Source: a virus
Virus record (IMG/VR): IMGVR_UViG_3300037193_000656
Coordinates: 1-54,062 of that record
Direction: 5' to 3' (one strand)
Length of the DNA: 54,062 nt
The position numbers and the translations under genes are program-made. Shown piece after piece: positions 1 through 9,339 of this stretch. Position 1 is the stretch's first letter, and every line of letters begins with the position of its first letter. The notes beneath the pieces were generated by a model. The model had not been told where the DNA came from. It did not search any database and saw only the letters and a program-made list of their open reading frames with translations.

Positions 1-141
1 ACTCTGAAAGACCGTTTAATATTTGGATCCGGTATTTATCATAAAGCTCGTTGTGGCTTACGTTCCAATCATTATATGTAACTGTTGAAATCAACGGCGT
101 ACCCCCTACACCTGATTTCATTATGTAGCAATTCTTTTTCG
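1..141. repeat. Terminal direct repeat, left copy
   Basis: Bases 1-141 are identical to 53922-54062. The coding frame of the esterase gene continues through the join without a break. This fits an assembler overlap on a circular or circularly permuted molecule better than a true short terminal repeat: 141 is the largest default k-mer of the MEGAHIT assembler. It should be counted once, giving about 53,921 unique bases. Confidence 0.95.
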
Positions 142-1480
142 CGTCGTGCATCATCTTGCCAAATCTGGCATCCATGCCGTGTTGCGTAGCGACGTTTTCG
201 GTAGTTTGATTTCTGCCTAACTCCCATTTTTCCCAATAGCTTTCTGAATCAACCGCCCCGCTACCATTTGTCTGTGTCGGCGGGGTTGGTTTTATAACAT
301 AAGTGTAAGCCCCTGTTTGTCCGTTTAGATCCGAACTTATCCCGGAGTTTAAAGCACGTCCGGCCATATTCGATTGACCTGCAAATAGGTATACAAATGC
401 CGGCTCTTCAAAGACGCTTTCCCCAACGTCCGCCGCCCAGGATTGTAGTAACGTTTCTGTGGCACCCGTTACATGGGTGTTTGTCATGTAAACATGGGAC
501 AAATAAAAATTGCCACCCGCTAAACTTGTAAGTGCTGGAACGTGGCCAACGTACATTGCATTTGTGGCGTTACCAGATCCAAAAGCAATGGCGGGAACAG
601 ACGTTGAAGAGGTACCATTTACATTCATTGTAAACGTAGTCCCATCAAACTTAACTTCCGCCCAATTCCATGCGTTTGGCGTAATTAGATTATTGGCTGA
701 AAAATGATTGATAGGAACCTGCCCCACAACCGCTTTTGAAACAACACAGTTAAGCGCATAAGCTCTACTACTGGAAGCTCTATTGTCTACAAATAAACTG
801 AATCCCTGGGATGCGCTGGATCCACCGTTGTTTGATATTATCGGGCCAAAATGTGTGGTACCTACGGGTAATTGATACCATACAACAAATACACTCCAAT
901 TGGTATCAGTGTGCCATGTATTAAAAGATGTTGTATTGCCCCAAACTAGGGCGCTCTGAGTATTGAAATAAACCCCCTCCACGTTTCCAGAAGGTCTATT
1001 AATTAATAAAGCTGTTGGTGTTTGTGTAGCGCTTGATCCATTCTTACCAGTAATCGCAGTAACGAGCGCGTCAATGTTGTCAATGCCGTGGGTGTGAAGT
1101 GTGTTATCTCTAAGGTCTAACCAATTTGTAGCAGCTGGTAATACCCATACCGTTACGGATGCCGCGGTCGGTGATCCCCTGACTGCTCCAGTTATTACAT
1201 AGCTTCCGTTTACCGCTGAATTATACCCTGAACTTGACCAGACCACAGGTATATTATCGTACTCGCCTGTATTCATTTCACAACGTACATAGGCAGGGAG
1301 TGGTAGGCTACCGAATGCTGTGCCATTAACTACTGAAACAGGAATCGGATTTTTAACACTTACCGGATACTTTAAAACATTGGGATTAACAGCCATCCCC
1401 CCTTGACCAATAACATCAAGGTTACAAGCGCATAAAGAAAGCGCAAAACACAAAAAAAGGAATAGTCTTCTTATTGCCAT
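1..1480 (-). CDS. Exported SGNH / sialate O-acetylesterase-like protein, N-terminal part (cut by contig break)
   Basis: First 493 codons of a 666-residue protein that continues at 54062 and ends at 53401; the joined length of 2001 nt is exactly in frame. The start ATG at 1480 overlaps the end of the upstream fibre gene. Residues 1-20 are a hydrophobic signal with a possible lipobox (LCAC). Residues of roughly 40-110 look Ig-like. Roughly 180-345 look like a LamG/concanavalin-type lectin domain ([17 protein letters not shown]). From about 360 an SGNH esterase begins with the block I motif FAGQSNMAG, placing the nucleophile at Ser370. This family removes acetyl groups from sugars, so a role in trimming surface glycans during adsorption is likely (inference). 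The export signal is unusual for a virion protein. Confidence 0.85.
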   Translation of the reverse strand, partial: MAIRRLFLFLCFALSLCACNLDVIGQGGMAVNPNVLKYPVSVKNPIPVSVVNGTAFGSLPLPAYVRCEMNTGEYDNIPVVWSSSGYNSAVNGSYVITGAVRGSPTAASVTVWVLPAATNWLDLRDNTLHTHGIDNIDALVTAITGKNGSSATQTPTALLINRPSGNVEGVYFNTQSALVWGNTTSFNTWHTDTNWSVFVVWYQLPVGTTHFGPIISNNGGSSASQGFSLFVDNRASSSRAYALNCVVSKAVVGQVPINHFSANNLITPNAWNWAEVKFDGTTFTMNVNGTSSTSVPAIAFGSGNATNAMYVGHVPALTSLAGGNFYLSHVYMTNTHVTGATETLLQSWAADVGESVFEEPAFVYLFAGQSNMAGRALNSGISSDLNGQTGAYTYVIKPTPPTQTNGSGAVDSESYWEKWELGRNQTTENVATQHGMDARFGKMMHDAKKNCYIMKSGVGGTPLISTVTYNDWNVSHNELYDKYRIQILNGLSE

Positions 1481-2514
1481 GTAAATGTTATTTTGAGTCC
1501 TGCCGCCGCTGTTGCTGCATCTACTTGATCGAAATCAATTGTTATTATCGCATCACTTGCCAGTGATGAATCGGATATAACCGCAGCGGTTGCCGCTGTT
1601 ACTGTAGTGGTCTCGTTGTTGTCGAATGTGAGCTTGGTTGAAAGGATTGAACTACCCGCTTCATTAACATCGATGGTTACAATACTGCCTGATGTCTGCG
1701 GCGCGTTAAGGCTAGCTTTTATAGAGAGAAGCGTTCTTGCTCGTGGCATCCTAAAAGTCAGTTTACCCGTGCCAGCAATCAGTGGCGAGAACTCATCACT
1801 AGCGGCGACCATAAAATCTTCGCTTGCAACGGTGATAGTCGACCATGTACCGTCGCCCCTCCAAAATGTTGAAGAGCTGGCGCCTGTTCCGCTGTTTAGA
1901 TTTGAGACCGGGAGGTTTCCTGTTACCCCTGTTGAAAGTGGAAGGCCCGTTAAATTAGTTGCTGTCCCTGATGCGGGTGTTCCTAAAGCACCCCCAACGA
2001 AATACGCCGCACCCGTTCCCACCTCATCACTTAGCGCCGTTCTTAATTCCGCTGATGTAGTGGCCCCTAACTTGGCACCGGTTACCGCCCCGTTGTCTAT
2101 GGTCATTGTTGTGCCCGTGCCCCCAACAGTTATATCGCCATAGTCTCCATCAACAAGCCCCGCACCGCTTCCGCCTTGGGCTCCAATCATTCGTAAAACC
2201 GTTCCATTGAATTTAAATCCATACGTTCCGCCGGCTTTTATATCACCTACCGCAAGGTCGTTTCCGTCGGTTCCTTTAATAGATATGGCCGCACCCGATC
2301 CACCGCCATCCGGATCAACTGTTACCGTCCCTGATGTATTGGCGTTTGTGAATGGGATTACATAGATGGTTGTCTGATTAAAGGTTGAAACCGTTGGATT
2401 AAAGGTTGTAGAATACGTATTAGTACCCGTAGCAACCGCGGACATTCTTACCGTAGTTTGTCCAAAAGCAACAACGGAAAGAAGAGATAATAAAAGGATC
2501 GATAATTTTCTCAT
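1471..2514 (-). CDS. Signal-peptide-bearing fibre-like protein (347 aa)
   Basis: I chose ATG at 2514, which overlaps the previous stop as ATGA. This puts a clear signal peptide first ([19 protein letters not shown]). The body is rich in Gly, Thr, Ala and Ser with short collagen- and fibre-like repeats ([33 protein letters not shown]), typical of trimeric phage tail fibres and Bacteroidota adhesins. The C-terminus is beta-rich. It overlaps the start of the esterase gene by 10 nt, so the two are probably translated together. A distal fibre or host-surface protein is the best guess; the family cannot be named. Confidence 0.75.
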   Translation of the reverse strand: MRKLSILLLSLLSVVAFGQTTVRMSAVATGTNTYSTTFNPTVSTFNQTTIYVIPFTNANTSGTVTVDPDGGGSGAAISIKGTDGNDLAVGDIKAGGTYGFKFNGTVLRMIGAQGGSGAGLVDGDYGDITVGGTGTTMTIDNGAVTGAKLGATTSAELRTALSDEVGTGAAYFVGGALGTPASGTATNLTGLPLSTGVTGNLPVSNLNSGTGASSSTFWRGDGTWSTITVASEDFMVAASDEFSPLIAGTGKLTFRMPRARTLLSIKASLNAPQTSGSIVTIDVNEAGSSILSTKLTFDNNETTTVTAATAAVISDSSLASDAIITIDFDQVDAATAAAGLKITFTWQ

Positions 2515-2945
2515 ACTGCAGGAATTGGAGGAATTTGTAAAAACCAATCTGTACCATCAAAAACAGCGGTACCGTAAAACGTCCCGATTTCTTCCGGGGT
2601 CCATACATTGGATGCAAATCTACTATCCGACATTTTCACTGATGCTGGAAAAGTCAATGGCGCCGGAAGTGCTGTTATTGGTAATTTGATGGCAAATTCT
2701 TTGGCGTTGTTGTTTGAGATTGTAAACGTTTTGGCCCCGCCGACACTATCCAAAACGAAAATCATTTTTTGATTCGTCATGGCTAAGTCAATCACCCCGC
2801 CGGACGCATCAATATCCACCGTCTCGGTAGCATTTTCATTGATGACGTTTTTAAGCTCATTGGCATTTAAATGCGTGAACTTTTTCGCCTCGGGCAGTTG
2901 GTTTACCGTTGCCTGTTCTTTGTCGGCGTAATTTACTTTTGCCAT
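2511..2945 (-). CDS. Virion-associated protein, beta-rich (144 aa)
   Basis: Not recognised as a named family. Starts [11 protein letters not shown] with a charged N-terminal third, then a beta-rich C-terminal half with aromatic residues ([16 protein letters not shown]). It lies between a tail-terminator-like gene and a fibre-like gene and overlaps the latter by 4 nt. Position suggests a small structural or fibre-linking protein. Confidence 0.65.
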   Translation of the reverse strand: MAKVNYADKEQATVNQLPEAKKFTHLNANELKNVINENATETVDIDASGGVIDLAMTNQKMIFVLDSVGGAKTFTISNNNAKEFAIKLPITALPAPLTFPASVKMSDSRFASNVWTPEEIGTFYGTAVFDGTDWFLQIPPIPAV

Positions 2946-2949
2946 GGCT

Positions 2950-3588
2950 TTAAAAACTTGTGTCTAATGTTAAGTCGAATCCTTCCCCAGGCTGCCCGAT
3001 CCACTTGTACCCCGCTTCGCTCTCATGCAATTTAATTACCGTTGTCCATTGTGCAATGTTTAACGGGGTAAAAACTCCAATCCTTTCCGGGGCCCTTACT
3101 GAAAATAATATTCGTCCACTCGCTACGCTGTGGGCATCCTTTGTTTCTGCGGTGTTAAACCGGATCCCCGTTACGTGCTTGTTCATGATGAACGGCGGGG
3201 CAAACGCCAATGTCTTGTAGTTGCTGTGCTCTAAGATATGCCGGCAAATTCCTAAAAGCTTTTGCATTTTGGTTTGGGCGATATATCCCCCATCGTTGTC
3301 GTCGGTCGCCTGGGCCTTGCAATGAAAATCTATCCAGTAAATTCCCGTCCCGTCCGCCCCCAACTGGGAATGGTTATCCAAATCCACTTGGGCAACCTGG
3401 ACGTTTATAACGGGCATTTCCGACACGTTAAAAGCTACCATCCTTTCGATAAATACCCGCGGTATATTTACATCCTCATCCGCGGTATAGTCGTACTGGT
3501 TTTGCAATTCCGTGTAAAGGATTTCCGCTATCCGTTCCCGGATTAACTCATAACTCGACGTACTTATGATTTCGTTAATTAGCGGCAT
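2950..3588 (-). CDS. Tail-terminator-like / head-tail joining protein (212 aa)
   Basis: The N-terminus is helical (LIRERIAEILYTELQ) and is followed by beta-rich sequence with a pattern seen in small tail-terminator proteins (lambda gpU class, Mu gp37): a nominal values segment (MPVINVQVAQVD), a central segment (IYWIDFHCKAQA) and a helix (TKMQKLLGICRHILE). It overlaps the upstream 126-aa connector by 14 nt. It probably caps the tail tube where it meets the neck; the assignment rests on fold-like pattern and position. Confidence 0.6.
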   Translation of the reverse strand: MPLINEIISTSSYELIRERIAEILYTELQNQYDYTADEDVNIPRVFIERMVAFNVSEMPVINVQVAQVDLDNHSQLGADGTGIYWIDFHCKAQATDDNDGGYIAQTKMQKLLGICRHILEHSNYKTLAFAPPFIMNKHVTGIRFNTAETKDAHSVASGRILFSVRAPERIGVFTPLNIAQWTTVIKLHESEAGYKWIGQPGEGFDLTLDTSF

Positions 3589-3955
3589 GTTCCTGCAAGA
3601 TTAAACGAATGATCCCCAACACTTCGTCCGGATGCCATTTGATCACCACATACATTTTTTCAATACCTGTGCTATCCGCGCCCCTTACTTTGTGATTCCT
3701 AAAATCAACCAATCCTAGTGCATTTCTGGTTGGGTAATATTGCTCGATTAAATCTAATTCCGATATGGTGCAATGTGCATGGGTTGAATCCAGGGAAGTA
3801 CCATCTAATGGATCCACATTCAAATGAACCCGGAAAAACGTTGCGTTTATTATCGCTTCCTCAGTTGTTGGCGCTGTAAACATTAAAACCGTGGACCAAT
3901 CCGGCCCACTTAATATTCGTCTCGCGTCTGCCCTGGCTCGATTTAATAAACTCAT
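3575..3955 (-). CDS. Head-completion / neck protein candidate (126 aa)
   Basis: A 126-residue protein starting MSLLNRARADARRIL and including an acidic beta-rich middle. Its size and position, between the capsid genes and the tail-terminator-like gene, resemble lambda gpFII-type head completion proteins. The start codon lies directly after an intrinsic terminator, so expression depends on read-through or a hidden promoter. Confidence 0.6.
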   Translation of the reverse strand: MSLLNRARADARRILSGPDWSTVLMFTAPTTEEAIINATFFRVHLNVDPLDGTSLDSTHAHCTISELDLIEQYYPTRNALGLVDFRNHKVRGADSTGIEKMYVVIKWHPDEVLGIIRLILQEHAAN

Positions 3956-3956
3956 A

Positions 3957-3990
3957 AAATAAAATACCCCACACCTGTTGGCATGGGGTA
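3957..3990 (-). terminator. Intrinsic terminator after the capsid genes
   Basis: On the minus strand a stem TACCCCA / TGGGGTA (3984-3990 with 3965-3971), extended by a few inner pairs, is followed by TTTTATTTTATG. The U-rich tract runs into the ATG of the next gene at 3955. Confidence 0.75.
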
Positions 3991-4019
3991 AACCTAAATT
4001 ATTATCAACTGACCCAAAA

Positions 4020-4433
4020 TTACCCCTGTGCTAAAAGCTTAATAAGGTCTTCTTTTTTCGCGTTCGCTGGGTACGTTATCCCCCGATCCTTCAAAGCTTT
4101 TCGTAAATCACCCATTGTTGGGCCTTTATCACTTCCGGATTCTTCCGGCTCTTCCTGTGATTCTGGGGCGGGCTGCACCAATCCGGCTTTCACCGAATCT
4201 TCCAAGGGTGCTTCAACCTTGGTTGGTGATATCGGCCATTCCTCTTTGATTGGGTCCGGCTCAAATTCCGGTTGCTCTTCCTGGTCTACTTCTTCAACTT
4301 GGTTTAAATGCCCTGATTGTATAAGCCTGTCGAATTCACCTTCAGGGAACATGTTTTCGGTGACGGTTGCCCCTGTGTAGAATTTCTTCCTACGGGCAAC
4401 AACGACAAGGCATTTAACTGTAGTTGATCTCAT
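4020..4433 (-). CDS. Acidic head-associated protein with C-terminal HeH/SAP-like motif (137 aa)
   Basis: The N-terminal 30 residues are basic (MRSTTVKCLVVVARRKKFY) and the middle is very acidic and rich in Pro and Glu. The last 30 residues (GDLRKALKDRGITYPANAKK) look like the HeH/SAP helix-extended-helix seen at the end of lambda gpFI-type proteins. It sits directly downstream of the major capsid gene, where lambda-like phages carry FI. A role in DNA packaging or head assembly is likely. Confidence 0.6.
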   Translation of the reverse strand: MRSTTVKCLVVVARRKKFYTGATVTENMFPEGEFDRLIQSGHLNQVEEVDQEEQPEFEPDPIKEEWPISPTKVEAPLEDSVKAGLVQPAPESQEEPEESGSDKGPTMGDLRKALKDRGITYPANAKKEDLIKLLAQG

Positions 4434-4436
4434 TTT

Positions 4437-5495
4437 TTACGCTGCCTTAGCTCTGAATGTATAAATCTGGTCAATGGCTGTTGGAATTGGCATGCCTGCG
4501 CTTTCCACGTGGTATTCCCTGGTACGTCTCTTTTCATCCACGTATTCAGTAAACACATAGTCGCCCGTAATAGGTGGTTGTCCAGGTTCCAACAATTGAG
4601 GAACTGCGGCATAAGCCATTTTGAATTGTGGCCGTTCTGGCATCACCCGCACCAACTTGGGATCCAAGTAAGGTGTCAACGCGTTGCCATTGTCTGGGTC
4701 TTCGTAATAGTCTGTATATGTGAACAGATCCACCGTGAATTCATCCGCTGTCACTGTTCCGATATAGTTACCGCCTTGGGCTGTTCTCTGTGGCGGATTG
4801 ATCGAATCCAATTTCATATTGAAATTATTCTGACGGGCTAAGAATACCGTATTTGCAAACAAGTCGCTGGCCGCTTCCTGGCCCAATATCGCTTGTAAAC
4901 GGTAGGTGCTAACCTTCCCGTTTTGCCGTAACCACCGGCCCGCTGCCGTTAACTGTGCAAACAAATCAACGTTATTCGCCCAGTAGTTGCCCGCGCCTGG
5001 GTCAACAATGGATCCCGCTTTACGCTTGAAATCAATTTGACCCGTGCCATCCTTGAATGTCATCACACCAGTATCCAGGATTTCGCCGCGTTGCTTTTCG
5101 TAACTACGGCGGATCTTGTCAACAAGCATTTGCATTTTCTCAGATGACGACAACACAATTTGGCTAAACATCCGATCGCTAATCGATACCGCACCAAAAA
5201 GGATATCGTAAAAATCCAACGACGTGTGGTCGAAATATTCCCGGTAATATGGCGGAATGAATATTTTTTCAGTCGATTTGCTGAACGTGTTGCGGTTACC
5301 ATCGGTCCCCCGGGTAACATCTACGGCGATTTTTTCGCTTCCACGGACGACCCCAATTGCCAATTCAAGCGTTGGCGAAGGTGGCACTGCAGGGAAGAAA
5401 GATTCCAAAAACAAAACTGGTTTGGTGCTCTCTTTGTAAACGTCAACGACCATTTTTGTATAAAGGCCTAATGCGTCCGAGGTTGCAATATTCAT
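4437..5495 (-). CDS. Major capsid protein, lambda gpE family (352 aa)
   Basis: Length and composition fit the lambda gpE-type HK97-fold capsid protein: an N-terminal region with a hydrophobic proline-rich segment (PVLFLESFFPAVPP), the conserved patch with TEKIFIPPYYREYFD, a spine helix around SEKMQMLVDKIRRSYEKQRG, and a C-terminal beta domain. It follows the decoration protein and the ClpP-like protease, the order of genes in lambda. It forms the icosahedral head shell. Confidence 0.88.
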   Translation of the reverse strand: MNIATSDALGLYTKMVVDVYKESTKPVLFLESFFPAVPPSPTLELAIGVVRGSEKIAVDVTRGTDGNRNTFSKSTEKIFIPPYYREYFDHTSLDFYDILFGAVSISDRMFSQIVLSSSEKMQMLVDKIRRSYEKQRGEILDTGVMTFKDGTGQIDFKRKAGSIVDPGAGNYWANNVDLFAQLTAAGRWLRQNGKVSTYRLQAILGQEAASDLFANTVFLARQNNFNMKLDSINPPQRTAQGGNYIGTVTADEFTVDLFTYTDYYEDPDNGNALTPYLDPKLVRVMPERPQFKMAYAAVPQLLEPGQPPITGDYVFTEYVDEKRRTREYHVESAGMPIPTAIDQIYTFRAKAA

Positions 5496-5544
5496 TTTAT
5501 TAAAAGTTTAAGGCTGTGTTATAAAAAAGTTTTTTACTGTCCGG

Positions 5545-5985
5545 TTATTGGTTGTCTGTGTTCAGCATTTCGGTGGCTGCAATCAACTTCACCCCTATTA
5601 CCTTTAGCTGGTCGCGTAACCTGCGGCCATCCACAACGGTATCCAATGTATCAGCACCCTGCAAAATTACTTTCTCTTCCGCCACGTCGCCATCATCACA
5701 AACAAATACATCTTGCGTTGTACCCTCTTCTATGGTCCTGTCCCCAATCAGAATTCCGACCGGGTATTGGCTACCATCTACCGCCGCTGATGCCAATGGC
5801 GTAAGAAGCCCCGTTGCTGATATGCGCCCCATTACGGTACCTTCCGGAATTGTTACCGGGTCGTAAAGATCACTGTTTTGAATCTGCCCCGGCATGCTTC
5901 TGCGATTCCACAAAAACACCTTTGACGTGTCCCGATGAATGATTGCTTGGGTTCCGTTGTTTAGGGCTACCGTTTGACTGCTCAT
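5545..5985 (-). CDS. Head decoration protein, lambda gpD-like (146 aa)
   Basis: A small beta-rich protein with the gpD-like sequence GTVMGRISATGLLTP followed by YPVGILIGDRTI. It sits between protease and capsid genes as in lambda. It would bind the threefold sites of the expanded head and stabilise it. Confidence 0.8.
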   Translation of the reverse strand: MSSQTVALNNGTQAIIHRDTSKVFLWNRRSMPGQIQNSDLYDPVTIPEGTVMGRISATGLLTPLASAAVDGSQYPVGILIGDRTIEEGTTQDVFVCDDGDVAEEKVILQGADTLDTVVDGRRLRDQLKVIGVKLIAATEMLNTDNQ

Positions 5986-6027
5986 GGCTGTATGGGTATT
6001 AAATTAAAAACTTATTTCAAATTCAAT

Positions 6028-7089
6028 TTACGCGGATATTTTTAATCCAGCGTGTGCGCGGGCGCTTTTTTCAAACGCTTCGAGTTTTTTTTGCTCTTCC
6101 GTTTTTTCGGGATCAACCTTGTCGGTTTCAACTTTGCCGGCTGAATCCTTTTTGATCGTTTCCAACTTGGTGTTACTGATCGCTTTCAATTGGAATTCGG
6201 CCATCTGTTTTGCTGACAACGGCTTACCTTCTTCGATTGCTTTTTTACATGCCTCAGGATCCAAATGGTTGAAAACCATAATAGATTCCACGCGGTCTTT
6301 TTCCTGCGATATCCCGGCCGCAAGACCTTCCGCATGGCCTTCCGCCTTTACTTGTGCGTATAGGGCGGGATATTTTGTTTTCAATTCATTTAAGTCCATA
6401 TAATCATTTGGTTTTGTCTCTGCTGCTAATTTTGGTTTCGCCTGTATGGTCTGGGCCGCCAACCTGAATTGTTCAATTGTCTTGCAATCCTTAAAGGCTT
6501 CCGCTGTTGTTTTGATTGCTGCAATTCTGCTCGGTGTCACCTTTATTATGTCGTTAACCAATCCCAGTTTTTTCATATCCTGGGCCGTTAATAAAACTTC
6601 TTCGCGACTTTCCAGGGAAAAAATATCCCTCAACTTCAAATTTCTTTCGGTGAATTGTGGTAACGCTTCCAATACTGCCACGTCTACGCGCGCGCGGAAA
6701 GCTTTTTCCAAATCCTTATTGGTTTTTACCAAAATCTTTTCCTCAATGCTTCCTTTAAATGCCGTGGACTGCTCGTACCATTCCCCGTATGACGCCCGAT
6801 GTAAAACAAATTGTGCCGTATCTATCGCGGAAACTCTTTCCACTGGAACATAAGCCAAAAGAAACAAGGCCATTGAATGGGCCATGCCTTCAACAATAAG
6901 TGGGGCCGCTTCTAATTCCTGGGCCTTGCGGATCAATGACATTCCATAACCCGGATTTCCGCCAACGCAATTAATTAAGATTTCCAATTCAGCTTCCGGG
7001 TCGTCTTCCTGAGCTTCTTTGATTTGCTCATAAAAATATTCCACCTGATATTCCCAAATCTGCCCGTATAAGAGAATTGCTTTTGCCAT
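6028..7089 (-). CDS. ClpP-like head maturation protease with scaffold-like tail (353 aa)
   Basis: Residues 1-110 match the ClpP/S49 phage prohead protease fold: ILINCVGGNPGYGMSL is the glycine-rich loop, GMAHSMALFL holds the candidate nucleophile Ser72 and FVLHRAS the candidate His97. The C-terminal 120 residues are charged and helical like a scaffold. An internal ATG at 6399 (residue 231, MDLNELKTKYP) could yield a separate 123-aa scaffold as lambda C/Nu3 does; that is inference. It lies directly downstream of the portal gene. Confidence 0.82.
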   Translation of the reverse strand: MAKAILLYGQIWEYQVEYFYEQIKEAQEDDPEAELEILINCVGGNPGYGMSLIRKAQELEAAPLIVEGMAHSMALFLLAYVPVERVSAIDTAQFVLHRASYGEWYEQSTAFKGSIEEKILVKTNKDLEKAFRARVDVAVLEALPQFTERNLKLRDIFSLESREEVLLTAQDMKKLGLVNDIIKVTPSRIAAIKTTAEAFKDCKTIEQFRLAAQTIQAKPKLAAETKPNDYMDLNELKTKYPALYAQVKAEGHAEGLAAGISQEKDRVESIMVFNHLDPEACKKAIEEGKPLSAKQMAEFQLKAISNTKLETIKKDSAGKVETDKVDPEKTEEQKKLEAFEKSARAHAGLKISA

Positions 7090-7147
7090 TATGGTTGCGA
7101 ATATTCTGATTAATTAGAATTAATGCAACAACGTGCGTTAAATTTTT

Positions 7148-8749
7148 TTATTCCCCTTGGCCTTTCCCTGGCAATGCCGGTGGTTCTGGCTTCGGATCTT
7201 CCACCCCTAGTTGCTTGCTTTTCTTTAATTCCGTTGCGTATTGGGCTAAATTTTCCATCGATCCGCCGCCGTCCAACTCTTCGGTTGCCGCTTCCAACGT
7301 CGTCAATGGTAACGCTGCCCCTGTGCTTCCAAGTTTTTCCCGTACCGCCTGGACTTCCTTCAATGGATCGATATGCGGAACGCTTGCCCCTACAAATCTT
7401 GCTCTTACATAGGCTTCCATTACCATCCAATTGCCGTCCACCCACGCGCGTAAGTATTCCGCGGCCCTGATTAAATTTTTTAATATCTGGACTTGTAGCC
7501 AAAACGTATAAACCGGCTTTTCAAATTGGTTGGCGTGTTTCTTCCTGCCTACCCTTAAAGAATATTCCCAATCTTTAATCGCTGCCCTGGATGCTGAATA
7601 ATTATTATCATACTTTGACAAAGCCACATTTGGCGGGATGCCTATGCATGCGCAAACAATATCAAAGTTGACGGTGTAAAAATCTTTAAAGTGTATTTCC
7701 GCGTCTGTTGCCAGTGTTTCCAACTTTGAATCCCTTCCCATGTTGAAGGTCTGTTTGTTGGTGGTCGCTGCGATCTTATCGGCTAATTGTTGACCTACCA
7801 CATCGGTGGGGAAACTTTCGGTTTCATCCCATCCGGATACTTTGGCTATCTGTTGTACCAATGGATTGATTTCATTGGACGTTGGGCCATGGGTAATATA
7901 ATACGCTATCTTTTGGCGCTCTTCCGCGCTTCCCACTGTGGCTTCCTTGTACCGCTCCAATTTTTTTATCGTTTCCAGCACCACGGAAATAAGTGGCAAC
8001 CCCCTATGATTGTCGATCCTGTACCGACTTCCGTAAACCATGAATGCCATCAATGTCCCCGCATCTGATCGCGCCACTATTCGTTCAAATTCCATTGGGG
8101 TCCCGGCTTTCTTCACATAGTAGGCAATATGCTCGTTGCTGGGGGAAAGTTCGATTCCGTTTTCAATACGGTTTCCATTGGCCAATACTGTCGGGAATGT
8201 CTCGCTGCCTGAACCAATCGGGTTGCTAATATGCGCACCATCCACAACCTGGATGGTAGGTGTTAAATTCTCGAGCCTCATTACCACAAGGCAATCCCCG
8301 CCAATTACCGCGTTTTTCAATACTTCCGCGGAAAGTTCTTGCTTGGTTTGCATTCTCGAGTGGTCCGCTTCCCGTGAATCACAATAAACCGAATACAAAG
8401 CTTCTACGTCCTCGGTAAACTTGTTTATATCCAGGTCTATCCCGTAAATCTTCAACACTTTCACCGCGGGTTCTGATTGCAATTTCAATCCTTCGCCGAT
8501 CATCCAGGTTATCCAGCGCCCCATGATGATTTGGGTTATTTCACTTTCCAAATAGCTTTGCCAGCTACGCGCGCGTAAGGCTGCATAGTCCGGAAGATAT
8601 TGCCGGATGGGTCCGATTTCCCCTAAATTCTTTTCACCGTTAAACGTATGGGTAAAAATTAACCGGGAAGTACCTGTGGAAACTTGCCCAACCTTAGCCT
8701 TTAATTGTGGCCGTGGGCGTGGTTTAACCTTACAATTAAAATCCGCCAT
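7148..8749 (-). CDS. Portal protein, lambda gpB family (533 aa)
   Basis: The length fits lambda-type portals. Recognisable patches are the stem/clip region with VLKNAVIGGDCLVVMRLE, the conserved NYSASRAAIKDWEYSLR segment, and a charged Pro-rich C-terminus. It is the dodecameric ring at the packaging vertex that binds terminase and the neck. It overlaps the upstream 107-aa gene by 14 nt. Confidence 0.88.
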   Translation of the reverse strand: MADFNCKVKPRPRPQLKAKVGQVSTGTSRLIFTHTFNGEKNLGEIGPIRQYLPDYAALRARSWQSYLESEITQIIMGRWITWMIGEGLKLQSEPAVKVLKIYGIDLDINKFTEDVEALYSVYCDSREADHSRMQTKQELSAEVLKNAVIGGDCLVVMRLENLTPTIQVVDGAHISNPIGSGSETFPTVLANGNRIENGIELSPSNEHIAYYVKKAGTPMEFERIVARSDAGTLMAFMVYGSRYRIDNHRGLPLISVVLETIKKLERYKEATVGSAEERQKIAYYITHGPTSNEINPLVQQIAKVSGWDETESFPTDVVGQQLADKIAATTNKQTFNMGRDSKLETLATDAEIHFKDFYTVNFDIVCACIGIPPNVALSKYDNNYSASRAAIKDWEYSLRVGRKKHANQFEKPVYTFWLQVQILKNLIRAAEYLRAWVDGNWMVMEAYVRARFVGASVPHIDPLKEVQAVREKLGSTGAALPLTTLEAATEELDGGGSMENLAQYATELKKSKQLGVEDPKPEPPALPGKGQGE

Positions 8750-9059
8750 GGTAGAAAGATTTATGATCCACTAGCCTAACCATGCGCCCTGATTTGTTAT
8801 TCCTGAGCATGTTTTTCAAATACTCGTAATTTTCGTAGTCCCGCTTAATTTCACTGGCACTTCTGTAAGATGCTGATATAATCGTTTGCCCGTCATTCAA
8901 CGAATATTGGGAAATGCTTTCACCATTGGCCACGCTCGTTTCTATGCTGGTCAAAGCCTGCGTAAGCAATGCCATTTGGATTTGTTCAATCGCTGCTATT
9001 TGTTGGTCGATCGTTGTGCATGACCCTATGTAATCTTTCGCACATTTATAGATTGCCAT
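8736..9059 (-). CDS. gpW-like head-tail joining protein (107 aa)
   Basis: A helical protein with the pattern of lambda gpW/phage head-tail joining proteins at its end (TIISASYRSASEIKRDYENY). It is directly upstream of the portal gene, as in lambda. It is longer than lambda gpW (68 aa), with an extra N-terminal helix. Confidence 0.6.
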   Translation of the reverse strand: MAIYKCAKDYIGSCTTIDQQIAAIEQIQMALLTQALTSIETSVANGESISQYSLNDGQTIISASYRSASEIKRDYENYEYLKNMLRNNKSGRMVRLVDHKSFYHGGF

Positions 9060-9084
9060 AATTCAAAGCTAAAAATTTTTTGTT

Positions 9085-9339
9085 TCAATGGTCGGTAAAT
9101 TCTCCATTTTTCAACCACCCATGCCAACCGCATCCCCCTAAATTCTGGCTGTGTATAATGCTGGGGTGATAACTTAATGTTTCCCCGTCCCATGTATGCT
9201 TCCCCGCGGGCCCCGAAATTTCCCCACAACCTGGACAACAAATAACAAGCTGCCAGCGGTGTAACCGGCTGTTGTAAATTGGGTATGCATCGCCCTTGTT
9301 TACTACTTTTTCGATGCTATCCACCAAATTTAATTTCAT
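9085..9339 (-). CDS. Small zinc-binding protein, DUF6527-like (84 aa)
   Basis: Contains ICCPGCGEISGP, HTWDGETLSYHPSI and CGWHGWLKNGEF. The Cys-X2-Cys, the conserved Trp/Pro-Ser-Ile and the final Cys/His-Gly pattern match what I know of the DUF6527 zinc-binding family found in phages and bacteria. Its job is unknown. It overlaps the baseplate spike gene by 4 nt. Confidence 0.6.
   Translation of the reverse strand: MKLNLVDSIEKVVNKGDAYPIYNSRLHRWQLVICCPGCGEISGPAGKHTWDGETLSYHPSIIHSQNLGGCGWHGWLKNGEFTDH

Noticed and set aside
1607-2143. 178-codon plus-strand frame opposite the fibre gene
   Set aside because: It is the complement of a Gly/Thr/Ala-rich fibre frame; no own start context, and all neighbouring genes are on the minus strand.
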